From: Microvirga sp. KLBC 81
GTDB taxonomy: Bacteria > Pseudomonadota > Alphaproteobacteria > Rhizobiales > Beijerinckiaceae
Reading direction: 5' to 3'
DNA length: 64,000 nucleotides
NCBI RefSeq assembly: GCF_003075415.1
Contig: NZ_QDAH01000007.1
Span: forward strand, 101,032-165,031
The position numbers were made by a program, and so were the translations under genes. Shown in pieces: positions 27,848 to 37,182 of the stretch; the first letter of the stretch is position 1, and the number at the start of each line of letters is the position of its first letter. The notes under the pieces were generated by a model. It did not search any database. It was not told the DNA's origin and saw only the letters and a list, made by a program, of their open reading frames with translations.

Positions 27848-30800
27848 CTAATGCGCCTCGTCCCAATTCTGCGCGGCCCGCGCTTCGACGGCGAGCGGCA
27901 CCTTCAGCGATACTGCCGGGAAGGGGGCTTCCGTCATCACGCGTGAGATCACCGGCAGCGTGGCCTCCACCTCGTCGTCGGGGGCTTCGAACACCAGCTC
28001 GTCGTGCACCTGCAGCAGCATGCGTGCCGAGAGGCGTTCGGCTTTCAGCGCATCCTCCATGCGGATCATGGCGCGTCGAATGATATCGGCGGCGCTGCCC
28101 TGGATCGGCGCGTTGATGGCCTGGCGCTCCACGCCCGCGCGCTCGGACGGATTGCTCGAACGGATCTGCGGGTAGTGGCACACGCGGCCGAAGATCGTGG
28201 TCACGAAACCCTTGTCCTTACAGGCCTTCTTCGTCTCGTCGATATAGGTGCGGATGCCGGGGAAACGCTCGAAATACTGCTTGATGAAGGCCGAGGCTTC
28301 CGCGTTCGGAATGCCCAGTCGCGTGGCGAGGCCGAAGGCCGAGATGCCGTAGATGATGCCGAAATTGATGGTCTTCGCCTGACGGCGCAGATCCGGCGTC
28401 ATCTGGTCGAGCGGCACGCCGAACATGGCGGAGGCCGTCGCCGCGTGAATGTCGACGCCCTTCGCGAAGGCCTCCTGCAGCTGCGGGATGTCGGCGATAT
28501 GCGCGAGGATGCGAAGCTCGATCTGGCTGTAGTCGGCCGAGATGATCTTGTGCCCGGGCGGCGCGATGAAGGCCGTGCGGATCTTTCGGCCGGCTTCCGT
28601 GCGGATCGGAATGTTCTGCAGGTTCGGATCGGACGAAGAGAGACGCCCCGTCGTGGTCGCCGCCAGCGAGAACGAGGTATGCACCCGCTTCGTCTCGGGA
28701 TGCATGTGCTCCTGCAGCGTATCCGTGTAGGTGGATTTCAGCTTCGAGAGCTGGCGCCATTCGAGGATTTTCGCGGGCAGCTCGTGACCGGCCTGCGCCA
28801 GCTCGTCGAGCAGCGTCGCAGGCGTCGCCCATTGACCGGACGGCGTCTTCTTCGCGCCGGGCAAACCCATCTTGCCGAAGAGGATGTCGCCGATCTGCTT
28901 CGGCGAGCCGAGCGCGAATTTCTCGCCCGCCATCTCGTGGATCTCGTCTTCGAGGCGCGCGAGCGTCTGCGAGAAATCGCCGGACAGGCGGCTCAGGATC
29001 TGCCGGTCCACGAGGATGCCGCGCATCTCCATGCGCGCGATCACATCGACGAGCGGACGCTCCAGCGTTTCATAGACGGTGGCGCGATGCTCGGCGATCA
29101 GGCGCGGCTTGAGGATCTGCCAGAGACGCAGCGTGACATCCGCATCCTCGGCGGCATAGGCCGTCGCCTTGGAAATCTCGACCTTGTCGAAGGTCACCTT
29201 GTTCCGGCCCGTGCCCGCCACATCCGAGAAACTGATCGGCGCATGACCGAGATGGCGGCGGGACAATTCGTCCATGCCGTGCGAGCCTTTTCCGGCATCG
29301 AGCACGTAGGAGATCAGCATCGTGTCGTCGATGGGGCGCACATCGATGTTGTGGCGCTTGAACACGATCCAATCGTACTTGAGGTTCTGGCCTACTTTAA
29401 GAACGGACGCATCTTCCAGCATCGGCCGGATGGCATCGAGCGCATCGGTGACCGGGATCTGGCCCTTCACGAGACCGCCGCCGAAGAGATCGGATTCGTC
29501 GCGGTGCTGAAGCGGCACATAGCAGGCCTTGCCGGGCTCCAGAGCCAGCGAGAAGCCGACGAGATCGGCTTGGGTAGCATCGAGATCGCTCGTCTCCGTA
29601 TCGACCGCGACATAGCCCTGGGCCTGCGCCTGGGCGACCCATTCCTTCAGCCGGTCGAGACTGGTGACGGTCTCGTAGGACGACACGTCAAACGGAATCG
29701 ACGACGCTTCCGTCGCACGCTTTCCGGCGAGTTGCGAAGGCGTGCCGATGCCCTCGATGGGCTTACGCGCTGCGCCCGCCTCCGGCAGGTCGAGACCCGC
29801 GAAAGGATCGACATCGCTCAAGACCGCTTCGCCCTTCTCGAAGAGCGGAGGCTCAGGCATCAGGCCTTCAAATCCGCCATTGCGCTCCCACTTGATCGCC
29901 TCACCTCCCGGCATCAGGCGCGGGTCCGGATCGATCGCTGCGGGATCGGCATCGTAGAGTTCCGCCACGCGGCGCGTGATCGTGTTGAACTCCATCGCCT
30001 TCAAGAAGCCGATGAGCGTTTTCGGTTCGGGTTCCGGCACACGCAGATCATCGAGTGGCACAGGCACCGGTGCATCGCAATCGAGCGTTACGAGCTTCTT
30101 GGAAAGACGCGCGGCCTCCGCATTGGCGATCAGCGTCTCGCGGCGCTTGGGCTGCTTGATCTCGTTCGCGCGCTCCAGCAGCGTTTCGAGATCGCCGTAT
30201 TCCTTGATGAGCTGTGCCGCCGTCTTCAAGCCGATGCCGGGAACGCCCGGCACGTTGTCGGAGGTGTCACCCATGAGTGCGAGAACATCGCCGATCTTTT
30301 CCGGCGGAATGCCCTCCCACTTCTCGGTCACGGCGGCTTCGTCGAGATTGCGCTCGGGCCGGTAGCCAGGCTTGCCCTTGGAGCCGGATTCGAAATCGTA
30401 GAAGCACACCTTGGGACCGACGAGCTGCATCAGGTCCTTGTCGGAGGAGATGATGAGCACATCCGCGCCGCGCGCCTTGGCCTGCTGCGTATAGGTGGCG
30501 ATGAGGTCGTCCGCCTCGTAGCGCTGAAGCTCCACAGGTTCGAGGCCGAAGGCGCGGATCGCTTCGCGCATCAGGGGCATCTGAACCTTCAGATCCTCCG
30601 GCGCATCGGGGCGGTGACCCTTGTAATCCTCGTAGAGTTCCTTGCGGAACGAGCCTTCGGACTTGTCGAGCACGATGGCGAGATGCGTGGGCTTCAGGCC
30701 CGCCGCGCCGTCGCGCATGAACTGCAGGAGCTTGGACACGAACAGGCGCACGGCCCCCGTCGGCATGCCGTCCGAGCTGCGGGAATTGTACTTCTGGTCC

Positions 30801-30895
30801 TGGTTCATGGACTGGAAGTAGGCCCGGAAGATGAAGGAGGAGCCGTCGACGAGGAAAATGTGGTCGCCGGCTTGGACGGGACGGGAAGAAGCCAT
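27848..30895 (-). CDS. polA: DNA polymerase I
   Basis: 1015 residues, three domains. The N-terminal 5'-3' exonuclease begins DHIFLVDGSSFIFRAYFQSM and contains VLIISSDKDLMQLV and GDTSDNVPGVPGIGLKTA. The 3'-5' exonuclease has its first motif intact (VAVDTETSDLDATQADLVG). The polymerase domain has motif A (ISADYSQIELRILAHIA), motif B (RRQAKTINFGIIYGISAFGLA, shortened here as RRQAKTINFGIIYG) and motif C (LLQVHDELVFEAP). It fills gaps in Okazaki fragment processing and excision repair. Start ATG 30895. It is followed at a short distance by the second RTX gene in the same direction. Confidence 0.97.
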   Translation of the reverse strand: MASSRPVQAGDHIFLVDGSSFIFRAYFQSMNQDQKYNSRSSDGMPTGAVRLFVSKLLQFMRDGAAGLKPTHLAIVLDKSEGSFRKELYEDYKGHRPDAPEDLKVQMPLMREAIRAFGLEPVELQRYEADDLIATYTQQAKARGADVLIISSDKDLMQLVGPKVCFYDFESGSKGKPGYRPERNLDEAAVTEKWEGIPPEKIGDVLALMGDTSDNVPGVPGIGLKTAAQLIKEYGDLETLLERANEIKQPKRRETLIANAEAARLSKKLVTLDCDAPVPVPLDDLRVPEPEPKTLIGFLKAMEFNTITRRVAELYDADPAAIDPDPRLMPGGEAIKWERNGGFEGLMPEPPLFEKGEAVLSDVDPFAGLDLPEAGAARKPIEGIGTPSQLAGKRATEASSIPFDVSSYETVTSLDRLKEWVAQAQAQGYVAVDTETSDLDATQADLVGFSLALEPGKACYVPLQHRDESDLFGGGLVKGQIPVTDALDAIRPMLEDASVLKVGQNLKYDWIVFKRHNIDVRPIDDTMLISYVLDAGKGSHGMDELSRRHLGHAPISFSDVAGTGRNKVTFDKVEISKATAYAAEDADVTLRLWQILKPRLIAEHRATVYETLERPLVDVIARMEMRGILVDRQILSRLSGDFSQTLARLEDEIHEMAGEKFALGSPKQIGDILFGKMGLPGAKKTPSGQWATPATLLDELAQAGHELPAKILEWRQLSKLKSTYTDTLQEHMHPETKRVHTSFSLAATTTGRLSSSDPNLQNIPIRTEAGRKIRTAFIAPPGHKIISADYSQIELRILAHIADIPQLQEAFAKGVDIHAATASAMFGVPLDQMTPDLRRQAKTINFGIIYGISAFGLATRLGIPNAEASAFIKQYFERFPGIRTYIDETKKACKDKGFVTTIFGRVCHYPQIRSSNPSERAGVERQAINAPIQGSAADIIRRAMIRMEDALKAERLSARMLLQVHDELVFEAPDDEVEATLPVISRVMTEAPFPAVSLKVPLAVEARAAQNWDEAH

Positions 30896-30969
30896 GGGTC
30901 TCGTTCGTGGAGGAAATCAGCCTGCAAGAGATAGTGTTTTTGAAGGCCGATGGCTATCCCACGGTCCGT

Positions 30970-32178
30970 TTATGCAGCCTTGAGGCGAGCGAGGTCGAGA
31001 TCGAGCTCCCGCAGGGCCTGCATCACCACGCCTTCGGTGAGAAGGTCGAGGGAGGATTCCACCACATGGATGGCCGCAAGGGCTCTCAATTCCGGGATGG
31101 TCTGCGATTCGAGGGCGGCCTCGAAGGAGGGGCGTAGGAGATCCATGGCCCGCGTGCCGGGGCCGCAGATCACGATATGGTCGGGCTCCAGCGTCTGGAT
31201 CAGGATGGACACGGCATCGCCCAGGACCTCGCCAGCCTCACGGAAGAGGTTGAGGAGAGCGGGATCGCCCGCACGGGCCTGCTCCACGATGCCGCTCATG
31301 GCTTCCTCGCCCGGCAGAAGCAGGGTCGGGGCGGGCCGGTGGGCGATGAGCTGAGCATCCCGGTGCAGGGCATAGTCGGCCAGATAGGCCTCGATGCAGC
31401 CGCGCCCGCCGCAGCGGCATTGCGGCCCGCTCCGGCGAAGCCGCACATGACCGAACTCGCTGCCGCCGAAGCGCGCGCCGCGATAAAGCTCGCCCTGGAT
31501 GAGAAAGCCCATGCCAACGCCATCACCGACCATCAGGCAGGCTGTACGCCCTGACCGGAAATCGGGACTGCGCTGGGCAATGGCGAAGGCCATGGCGCTG
31601 GCATCGTTCTCGATGAGGACGGGTTTGCCGAGCCGCTCGCTCAGGCCTGCCGCGAGGGGCAGGTCGCGGGTGCCGAGGACCGGGCTCCAGGCCACAACCC
31701 CGTCCCGCGTGTCCACATAGCCCTGGCAGGCAAGGCCAATGGCCTTTACATCGGCCGCGCCGGTATCCTTGGCGAAGGTGGTGATGGTCTCGGCCAGAAC
31801 ATCCATCAGCTCTTCGGCTCCAAGGCTCCGCAGGGGCCGCTCGATATGGCGGCTCGCCCGGTTGCGGCCGGCGCTGTCCACGAGCCTGAGCTCGATGCGG
31901 TTGAAACCGGTCCAGACGCCGATCACAGAGCCCAACGAATCGGCGAAGAACAGGCGCACCTTGGGACGGCCCCGGATGAGGCCCGAGCTCTGATCCCCGG
32001 TTTCTTCCGTCACCAGGATACCTTCGTCCAGCAGGCTTGCGGTGAGCTCCGAGACGCTGGCCGGGCTCATGCCGAGATGCTGGCCGATCTCGACCCGCGC
32101 CATGGGGCCTTCCCGGCGCAAAGCATCGAGAAGGCGCCGCCGGGCTGTTTCGCGAGGGGAGAGAGGAAGGAGGGTCAT
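30970..32178 (-). CDS. ROK-family transcriptional repressor, probably of the adjacent xylose-type operon
   Basis: 402 residues from the ATG at 32178. The N-terminal winged helix-turn-helix (ARVEIGQHLGMSPASVSELT) is followed by an ROK sugar-binding domain with LMVGDGVGMGFLIQGELYRG, FGGSEFGHVRL and the zinc motif CRCGGRGCIEAYL. It faces xylF across 225 bases that hold two copies of an inverted repeat. ROK repressors such as XylR and NagC bind this type of AT-rich palindrome and release on sugar binding. The in-frame extension far upstream is an artefact running antisense through xylF. Sugar specificity is inferred from the operon. Confidence 0.88.
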   Translation of the reverse strand: MTLLPLSPRETARRRLLDALRREGPMARVEIGQHLGMSPASVSELTASLLDEGILVTEETGDQSSGLIRGRPKVRLFFADSLGSVIGVWTGFNRIELRLVDSAGRNRASRHIERPLRSLGAEELMDVLAETITTFAKDTGAADVKAIGLACQGYVDTRDGVVAWSPVLGTRDLPLAAGLSERLGKPVLIENDASAMAFAIAQRSPDFRSGRTACLMVGDGVGMGFLIQGELYRGARFGGSEFGHVRLRRSGPQCRCGGRGCIEAYLADYALHRDAQLIAHRPAPTLLLPGEEAMSGIVEQARAGDPALLNLFREAGEVLGDAVSILIQTLEPDHIVICGPGTRAMDLLRPSFEAALESQTIPELRALAAIHVVESSLDLLTEGVVMQALRELDLDLARLKAA

Positions 32179-32185
32179 GACACCT

Positions 32186-32208
32186 ATTAATTCACATAAC
32201 GAATAAAT
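32186..32208. promoter_or_regulatory. Operator-like inverted repeat 1 (ROK/xyl)
   Basis: Arms ATTAATTC and GAATAAAT around a 7-base spacer. The layout equals that of the second site at 32281-32303. It lies just upstream of the ROK gene start, fitting autoregulation. Confidence 0.6.
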
Positions 32209-32280
32209 GATCTGCGGATAAAACGGGATTCGACCAAATACTGAGAGCTTTGCCGCTTGAAGGTGGGATTGGTTGAGATA

Positions 32281-32303
32281 ATTATTTCTCCGCTCGAAAA
32301 ATA
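32281..32303. promoter_or_regulatory. Operator-like inverted repeat 2 (ROK/xyl)
   Basis: Arms ATTATTTC and GAAAAATA around a 7-base spacer. The half-sites resemble NagC/Mlc/XylR-type ROK operators (TTATTTC / GAAATAA). It lies about 100 bases upstream of xylF. Confidence 0.62.
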
Positions 32304-32403
32304 AAGCATGGCAGCGTGAGCCACGTCTGTCGATCCGGCCGGAAGAGACAGCCTGCCATGAGCACAGGGCCTTGGAGGGAAAGCCTGGCCCAGGAGGAAA
32401 CCA

Positions 32404-33450
32404 ATGTCGTTCAAGAAGCACGCTCTCATCAGCTTTGCCGCTCTGGCCCTGTCGGCCACCGCAGCCTTCGCCCAAGGCAAAGGCCCGGTCATCGGCGTCA
32501 GCTGGTCGAACTTCCAGGAAGAGCGCTGGAAGACCGACGAAGCCGCCATCAAGGCCGCCATCGAGAAGGCCGGCGGCACCTATGTCTCGGCGGATGCCCA
32601 GTCCTCGCCCGCCAAGCAGCTGACCGATATCGAAAGCCTCATCGCCCGCGGCGCCAAGGCGCTGATCGTGCTGGCCCAGGATGCGGACGCAGTCCGGCCG
32701 GCGGTCGAGAAGGCCGTGGCCGAAGGCATCGCGGTGGTGGGCTATGACCGTCTCATCGAAATCCCGCAGGCCTTCTATCTCACCTTCGACAACGTCGAGG
32801 TGGGTCGTCTCCAGGCGCGCGAAGTGTTCAAGGTGAAGCCCGAGGGCAACTACGTGTTCATCAAGGGCTCGGGCGCCGATCCGAACGCCAACTTCCTGTT
32901 CCAGGGCGCCATGGAAGTGCTCAAACCTGCTATCGACGCGGGCAAGATCAAGAACGTGGGCGAGGCCTACACGGATGGCTGGCTCCCCGCCAATGCGCAG
33001 CGGAACATGGAGCAGTTCCTCACCAAGAACAACAACAAGGTCGATGCGGTGGTCGCCGCCAATGACGGCACCGCCGGCGGCGCCATAGCGGCGCTCGCGG
33101 CTCAGGGCCTTGCAGGCTCCGTGCCGGTGTCCGGTCAGGATGCCGACAAGGCGGCCCTCAACCGCGTCGCGCTCGGCACGCAGACCGTGACCGTCTTCAA
33201 GGATGCCCGCGAACTCGGCCGCAATGCCGCTGAAATCGCGATGCAGCTCGCCGGCGGCAAGAAGCTTAACGAGATCCAGGGTGCGAAGTCCTGGAACCTG
33301 GGCCCGAAGAAGCAGAACATGACGGCTCTCTTCCTCACCCCCGTCGCGATCACGAAGGACAACCTCAACGTGGTCATCGACGCAGGCTGGGCCTCCAAGG
33401 AAGTCGTCTGCCAGGGCGTGAAGGCAGGTTCCGTGAAGGCCTGCAACTAA
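32404..33450 (+). CDS. xylF: Xylose-type ABC transporter substrate-binding protein
   Basis: 348 residues. Signal peptide 1 to about 23 ([15 protein letters not shown] then QGKG), so periplasmic. Type I periplasmic binding fold of the XylF group: [68 protein letters not shown] and [14 protein letters not shown] are all typical. It delivers pentose to the XylH-XylG importer encoded downstream. AGGAGG-like AGGAGGAAACC lies just before the ATG. A stable hairpin separates it from xylH, which fits higher expression of the binding protein. Confidence 0.92.
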   Translation: MSFKKHALISFAALALSATAAFAQGKGPVIGVSWSNFQEERWKTDEAAIKAAIEKAGGTYVSADAQSSPAKQLTDIESLIARGAKALIVLAQDADAVRPAVEKAVAEGIAVVGYDRLIEIPQAFYLTFDNVEVGRLQAREVFKVKPEGNYVFIKGSGADPNANFLFQGAMEVLKPAIDAGKIKNVGEAYTDGWLPANAQRNMEQFLTKNNNKVDAVVAANDGTAGGAIAALAAQGLAGSVPVSGQDADKAALNRVALGTQTVTVFKDARELGRNAAEIAMQLAGGKKLNEIQGAKSWNLGPKKQNMTALFLTPVAITKDNLNVVIDAGWASKEVVCQGVKAGSVKACN

Positions 33451-33472
33451 GATTGGCCGTGTCTTGAAATGA

Positions 33473-33504
33473 CCTTCCCGGCAGCCGCCGCGCTGCCGGG
33501 AAGG
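33473..33504 (+). other. Intercistronic hairpin between xylF and xylH
   Basis: 13-base perfect stem CCTTCCCGGCAGC / GCTGCCGGGAAGG with a 6-base loop and no clear T-run. It probably stabilises the xylF message or attenuates transcription into xylH. Confidence 0.7.
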
Positions 33505-33538
33505 GTATTTGTCATTGAACTTATTTCTGCGTGACGCC

Positions 33539-34837
33539 ATGAACGCCCCTGTTGCCACAACCGCGCCGCCGCCGAGCACCGCTTCCGGCTCGTTTCTGTC
33601 GAAGCTCGAGATCGATGTCCGCATGCTCGGCATGCTCGCAGCGCTTGCCGTGATCTGGATCGGTTTCGATCTCTTGTCGGGCGGTGTCTTTCTCACCCCG
33701 CGCAATCTCTGGAACCTGTCGGTTCAAACCGCCTCCGTCGCCATCATGGCGACCGGCATGGTGCTCGTGATCGTCACGCGCAACATCGACCTCTCCGTCG
33801 GCGCAATCCTCGGCGTGGTCGGCATGATCATCGGCGTTGCACAGGTGCAGTGGTTGCCCGCCTATCTGGGCCTGGAGCATCCGCTCACCGCCCCCCTCGT
33901 GGTGCTGCTCGCGCTTCTTGTCGGCGGAGCGATCGGCCTCTTTCAGGGCTGGCTCATCGCCTATCTCGGCATTCCCTCCTTCATCGTGACACTCGGCGGG
34001 TTGCTCGTGTGGCGTGGCGCGGCCTGGTGGGTCACGACGGGACAGACCGTTGCGCCCATGGATACCCGCTTCAAGGCCTTCGGCGGTGGCGTGGAAGGTG
34101 CGCTTGGTGCGACGACCACCTGGGTTATCGCGGCCATCGCCTGCGGTCTCATCGTCATTGGACTTGGGCTTTCCCGCCGCCGCCGCCTGAGCTTCGGTTT
34201 CCCGGTACGCCCCGGCTGGGCGGACGCGGTGATTGCCGCCGTCACCTGTGGCGCAGTGCTCTCGGTAGCAGCCATCGCCAATGCCTATCCGTTGCCTGCA
34301 GGCACGGCCCGCCGCTGGGCGGAGGCCAACGGCATCGCTTGGCCTGAAGGCGGATTGTTCATTCCGCACGGCGTCGCGTTGCCGGTGCTGATTGCTGTCG
34401 TGGTCGGGCTCGTGATGACCTTCATCGCCACGCGCCGTCGCTTCGGCCGCTATGTGTTTGCCATCGGCGGCAACCCGGAAGCGGCGGAATTGTCAGGCAT
34501 CAACACGCGCTGGACGCTGATGAAGGTGTTCGGCGTCATGGGGCTGCTCTGCGGCATCTCGGCCTGTATTTCCACGGCGCGCCTCAATGCGGCCACCAAT
34601 GCGGCCGGCACGCTCGATGAGCTTTACGTGATCGCCTCCGCAGTCATCGGCGGCACGTCCCTCGCGGGCGGCATCGGCACCATCGCAGGAGCGATGCTGG
34701 GCGCGCTCGTCATGCAGTCGCTGCAATCGGGCATGGTGCTGCTCGGCGTCGATACGCCCCTGCAGAACATCGTCGTCGGCGCGGTGCTCGTGCTGGCCGT
34801 CTGGGTCGACGGCCTCTATCGCCGCCGCATCAAGTAA
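33539..34837 (+). CDS. xylH: Xylose-type ABC transporter permease
   Basis: 432 residues from the ATG at 33539, with about ten membrane helices. Features of the BPD-transp-2 family are [56 protein letters not shown] and the long middle insertion typical of XylH. It forms the membrane channel for the XylF substrate. The ribosome binding site is not obvious, and a TTG ten codons upstream is an alternative start. The spacing to xylG is 14 bases. Confidence 0.92.
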   Translation: MNAPVATTAPPPSTASGSFLSKLEIDVRMLGMLAALAVIWIGFDLLSGGVFLTPRNLWNLSVQTASVAIMATGMVLVIVTRNIDLSVGAILGVVGMIIGVAQVQWLPAYLGLEHPLTAPLVVLLALLVGGAIGLFQGWLIAYLGIPSFIVTLGGLLVWRGAAWWVTTGQTVAPMDTRFKAFGGGVEGALGATTTWVIAAIACGLIVIGLGLSRRRRLSFGFPVRPGWADAVIAAVTCGAVLSVAAIANAYPLPAGTARRWAEANGIAWPEGGLFIPHGVALPVLIAVVVGLVMTFIATRRRFGRYVFAIGGNPEAAELSGINTRWTLMKVFGVMGLLCGISACISTARLNAATNAAGTLDELYVIASAVIGGTSLAGGIGTIAGAMLGALVMQSLQSGMVLLGVDTPLQNIVVGAVLVLAVWVDGLYRRRIK

Positions 34838-34851
34838 GACGGGAGCGTATC

Positions 34852-35631
34852 ATGCAGCAGAACGGAACGACGCCTCTCGTCGCAATGCGCAACATCTCCA
34901 TCGCCTTCGGCGGCATCAAGGCCGTGGACGACGTGTCCATCGACCTGCGGCCAGGCGAGGTCGTGGGGCTGCTCGGCCATAATGGCGCAGGCAAGTCGAC
35001 GCTCATCAAGATTCTCTCCGGCGCCTACAAGCCGGATGCCGGCGAGATCTACGTGAACGGCGAGCAAGCAGACATCTCTACGCCTCGCGACGCCAAGCGC
35101 TACGGCATCGAGACGATCTACCAGACGCTGGCGCTCGCCGATAACATCGACGCGGCGGGCAACATCTTCCTCGGTCGTGAAGTGCTCACGCCTTACGGCA
35201 CTCTCGACGATGCGACGATGGAGGCCGAAACCCGCAAAGTGATGGCGCGCCTCAATCCGCATTTTCGTCGCTTCAAGGAGCCGGTGAAGGCGCTCTCCGG
35301 CGGCCAGCGCCAGTCGGTGGCGATCGCGCGCGCGATCTACTTCAATGCGCGCGTGCTGATCATGGACGAACCCACCGCGGCTCTCGGCCCCGCCGAGACG
35401 CAGCAGGTGGCCGATCTCGTGCTGCAGCTGAAGAAGGAAGGCATCGGCATCTTCCTCATCAGCCACGACATCCACGACGTGTTCGGCCTCGCCGACCGCG
35501 TGAGCGTGATGAAGAACGGCAAGCTCGTGGGCTCCGCCAACGTGCAGGACGTCACGCAGGACGAAGTGCTCGGCATGATCATCCTCGGCAAGTGCCCGCC
35601 TGGCGCAACGCCGGGGCCGGGCGCGAGCTAA
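34852..35631 (+). CDS. xylG: Xylose-type ABC transporter ATP-binding protein (single cassette)
   Basis: 259 residues with one ATPase cassette: Walker [17 protein letters not shown], signature [15 protein letters not shown], Walker [12 protein letters not shown] and the switch SHDIHD. E. coli XylG is about 510 residues with two cassettes, so this protein must act as a homodimer. Single-cassette partners are known in other members of the sugar-importer family. It is the last gene of the operon and is followed by a family B repeat. Confidence 0.9.
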   Translation: MQQNGTTPLVAMRNISIAFGGIKAVDDVSIDLRPGEVVGLLGHNGAGKSTLIKILSGAYKPDAGEIYVNGEQADISTPRDAKRYGIETIYQTLALADNIDAAGNIFLGREVLTPYGTLDDATMEAETRKVMARLNPHFRRFKEPVKALSGGQRQSVAIARAIYFNARVLIMDEPTAALGPAETQQVADLVLQLKKEGIGIFLISHDIHDVFGLADRVSVMKNGKLVGSANVQDVTQDEVLGMIILGKCPPGATPGPGAS

Positions 35632-35693
35632 GCCCTTCAAGTCGTCCCGGGGCTGCGCAGCAGAACCCGGGATCGTGTAGTGGACGTTCTCCA

Positions 35694-35783
35694 CGTCATG
35701 GCCGGGCTTGTCCCGGCCATCCCAACACAGAAAAGCGCAGCGCTTCACCCATCGGGATCACCGGCACAAGGCCGGTGATGACA
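35694..35783. repeat. Intergenic repeat, family B, copy 2
   Basis: Same two-hairpin layout as 19310-19401: GGCCGGGCTTGTCCCGGCC, CACAGAAAAGCGC, and CACCGGCACAAGGCCGGTG. It lies between xylG and the convergent AmpG-like gene. A CGGGGCTG/CCCGGGAT segment at 35645-35672 adjoins it. Confidence 0.75.
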
Positions 35784-35789
35784 AGGGAG

Positions 35790-37115
35790 TCAAGCCCGCG
35801 ATCCCGCAGCCATGGGAGCGGCAGCCCCTTCTTCCGCTTCTTCCTTCTGCCGCACCGTCTCCATCGTATCCCGCCGCACGATCAGGCAGAGGATCACGAG
35901 CGGGATGCCGAGCGCCGCCGTGCCGGTGAACAGAAGCGGATAGCCGTAAGAATCCACCACGGCGCCGGAGGCGCCGCCGATGAGCTTTCCGGGCAGCGCG
36001 TAAAGTGAGCTCAGAAGCGCATATTGAGTGGCTGCAAATCCCGGTGAGGTGAGGCCCGACATGTAGGCGACGAGCGCCGCGCCCGCGAAGCCTTGGGCGA
36101 AGTTGTCGATGCTGATGGTGAGCGTGAGTCCCGTGAGGGTGGCATTGCCGGCCGCGAGCCAGGAGAACATCACGTTTGATCCGGCCGCAATCGCCGCACC
36201 GATCAAAAGGCTCCACCAGAGGCCGAGACGGGTGAGCGCGAGACCGCCGGCGAAGGCGCCGATGATGCCGATCCACACGCCATAGAGCTTGGAAATATTG
36301 GCGATGTCGGCCTTCGAGAAGCCGAGATCGATGTAAAGCGGGTTTGCCATGATCCCAGCCATGAAATCGGGCAAGCGATAGCAGGCGATCAGCGCCAGGA
36401 TTGGAATCAGCATCATCCGCTTGCGCTGGAAGAGATCGGCCAGAGGTTCGACGATGGCTTGGGCGAAGGGGATGTTCTGGCGGACCTGCACTTCATCGAT
36501 GCGCGGCGCAAGCAAGGTGCCGACAAGGCCGACGCCCATGAGGGCAGCCATGGAGAGATAGGCAGCAGGCCAGTTCACAAGCTCGGCGATATAGAGCGCG
36601 CCCGCGCCGGCGCAGAGAAGGGCCAGACGATAGCCGAGCTGGAGGCTTGCCGCCATCATGCCCTGTCGTTCGGTGGGAGCGGCATCGATGCGCCAGCCGT
36701 CGATCACCACATCCTGCGTGGCCGAGAAGAAGGCGATCATCACGGCGGAGAGGACGGTCAGCGCCATGCTGACCTGCGGCCCCGTCACGGCCATGCCGAT
36801 GAGGCTCGCGATCACGCCGAGCTGCGCCAGCACCATCCAGCCGCGGCGGCGGCCCAGCAAGCGCGCCAGAACCGGGACGTCATAGCGGTCGACGACAGGT
36901 GCCCAGAGGAACTTGAAGGAATAGGCCAGGCCCACCCAGCTCATGAGGCCGATGATCGTGAGCGAGATGCCGGCTTCCCTGAGCCATGTGGAGAGCGTGC
37001 TGAACACGAGCAGGAAGGGGAGCCCCGAGGAAAAGCCCAAGGGCAGCATGAGCGCGATGCGCCCGTCGGTCAGGAGATCGGTCAGCGAGAGACGGCGTTT
37101 GGTCGTGGTGGCCAT
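35790..37115 (-). CDS. ampG: AmpG-like muropeptide permease (MFS)
   Basis: 441 residues, about 12-14 membrane helices. AmpG signatures are LGFSSGLPFLLVFSTLSTWL, VGLAYSFKFLWAPVVDRYDVP, ATQDVVIDGWRID and MSGLTSPGFAATQYALLSSLYALPGK (the latter in two parts). AmpG imports GlcNAc-anhydroMurNAc peptides into the cytoplasm for cell-wall recycling. The MurU and AmgK domains encoded at 5-7 kb would act later in the same pathway. Convergent with xylG. Confidence 0.88.
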   Translation of the reverse strand: MATTTKRRLSLTDLLTDGRIALMLPLGFSSGLPFLLVFSTLSTWLREAGISLTIIGLMSWVGLAYSFKFLWAPVVDRYDVPVLARLLGRRRGWMVLAQLGVIASLIGMAVTGPQVSMALTVLSAVMIAFFSATQDVVIDGWRIDAAPTERQGMMAASLQLGYRLALLCAGAGALYIAELVNWPAAYLSMAALMGVGLVGTLLAPRIDEVQVRQNIPFAQAIVEPLADLFQRKRMMLIPILALIACYRLPDFMAGIMANPLYIDLGFSKADIANISKLYGVWIGIIGAFAGGLALTRLGLWWSLLIGAAIAAGSNVMFSWLAAGNATLTGLTLTISIDNFAQGFAGAALVAYMSGLTSPGFAATQYALLSSLYALPGKLIGGASGAVVDSYGYPLLFTGTAALGIPLVILCLIVRRDTMETVRQKEEAEEGAAAPMAAGSRA

Positions 37116-37182
37116 GAAGCTGCTTGGAAATCAGGTGTGCGTAAGAGGCGCCACATTGGCACAAGGAGCCAGGGATGCAAAA

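Noticed and set aside
28004..30934. 976-codon open frame antisense to polA
   Set aside because: High-GC codon bias leaves long open frames on the opposite strand. The product has no recognisable domain, and polA is certain.
32179..33705. In-frame N-terminal extension of the ROK gene by over 500 codons
   Set aside because: It runs antisense through xylF and the operator region. The winged-helix domain starts at 32178.
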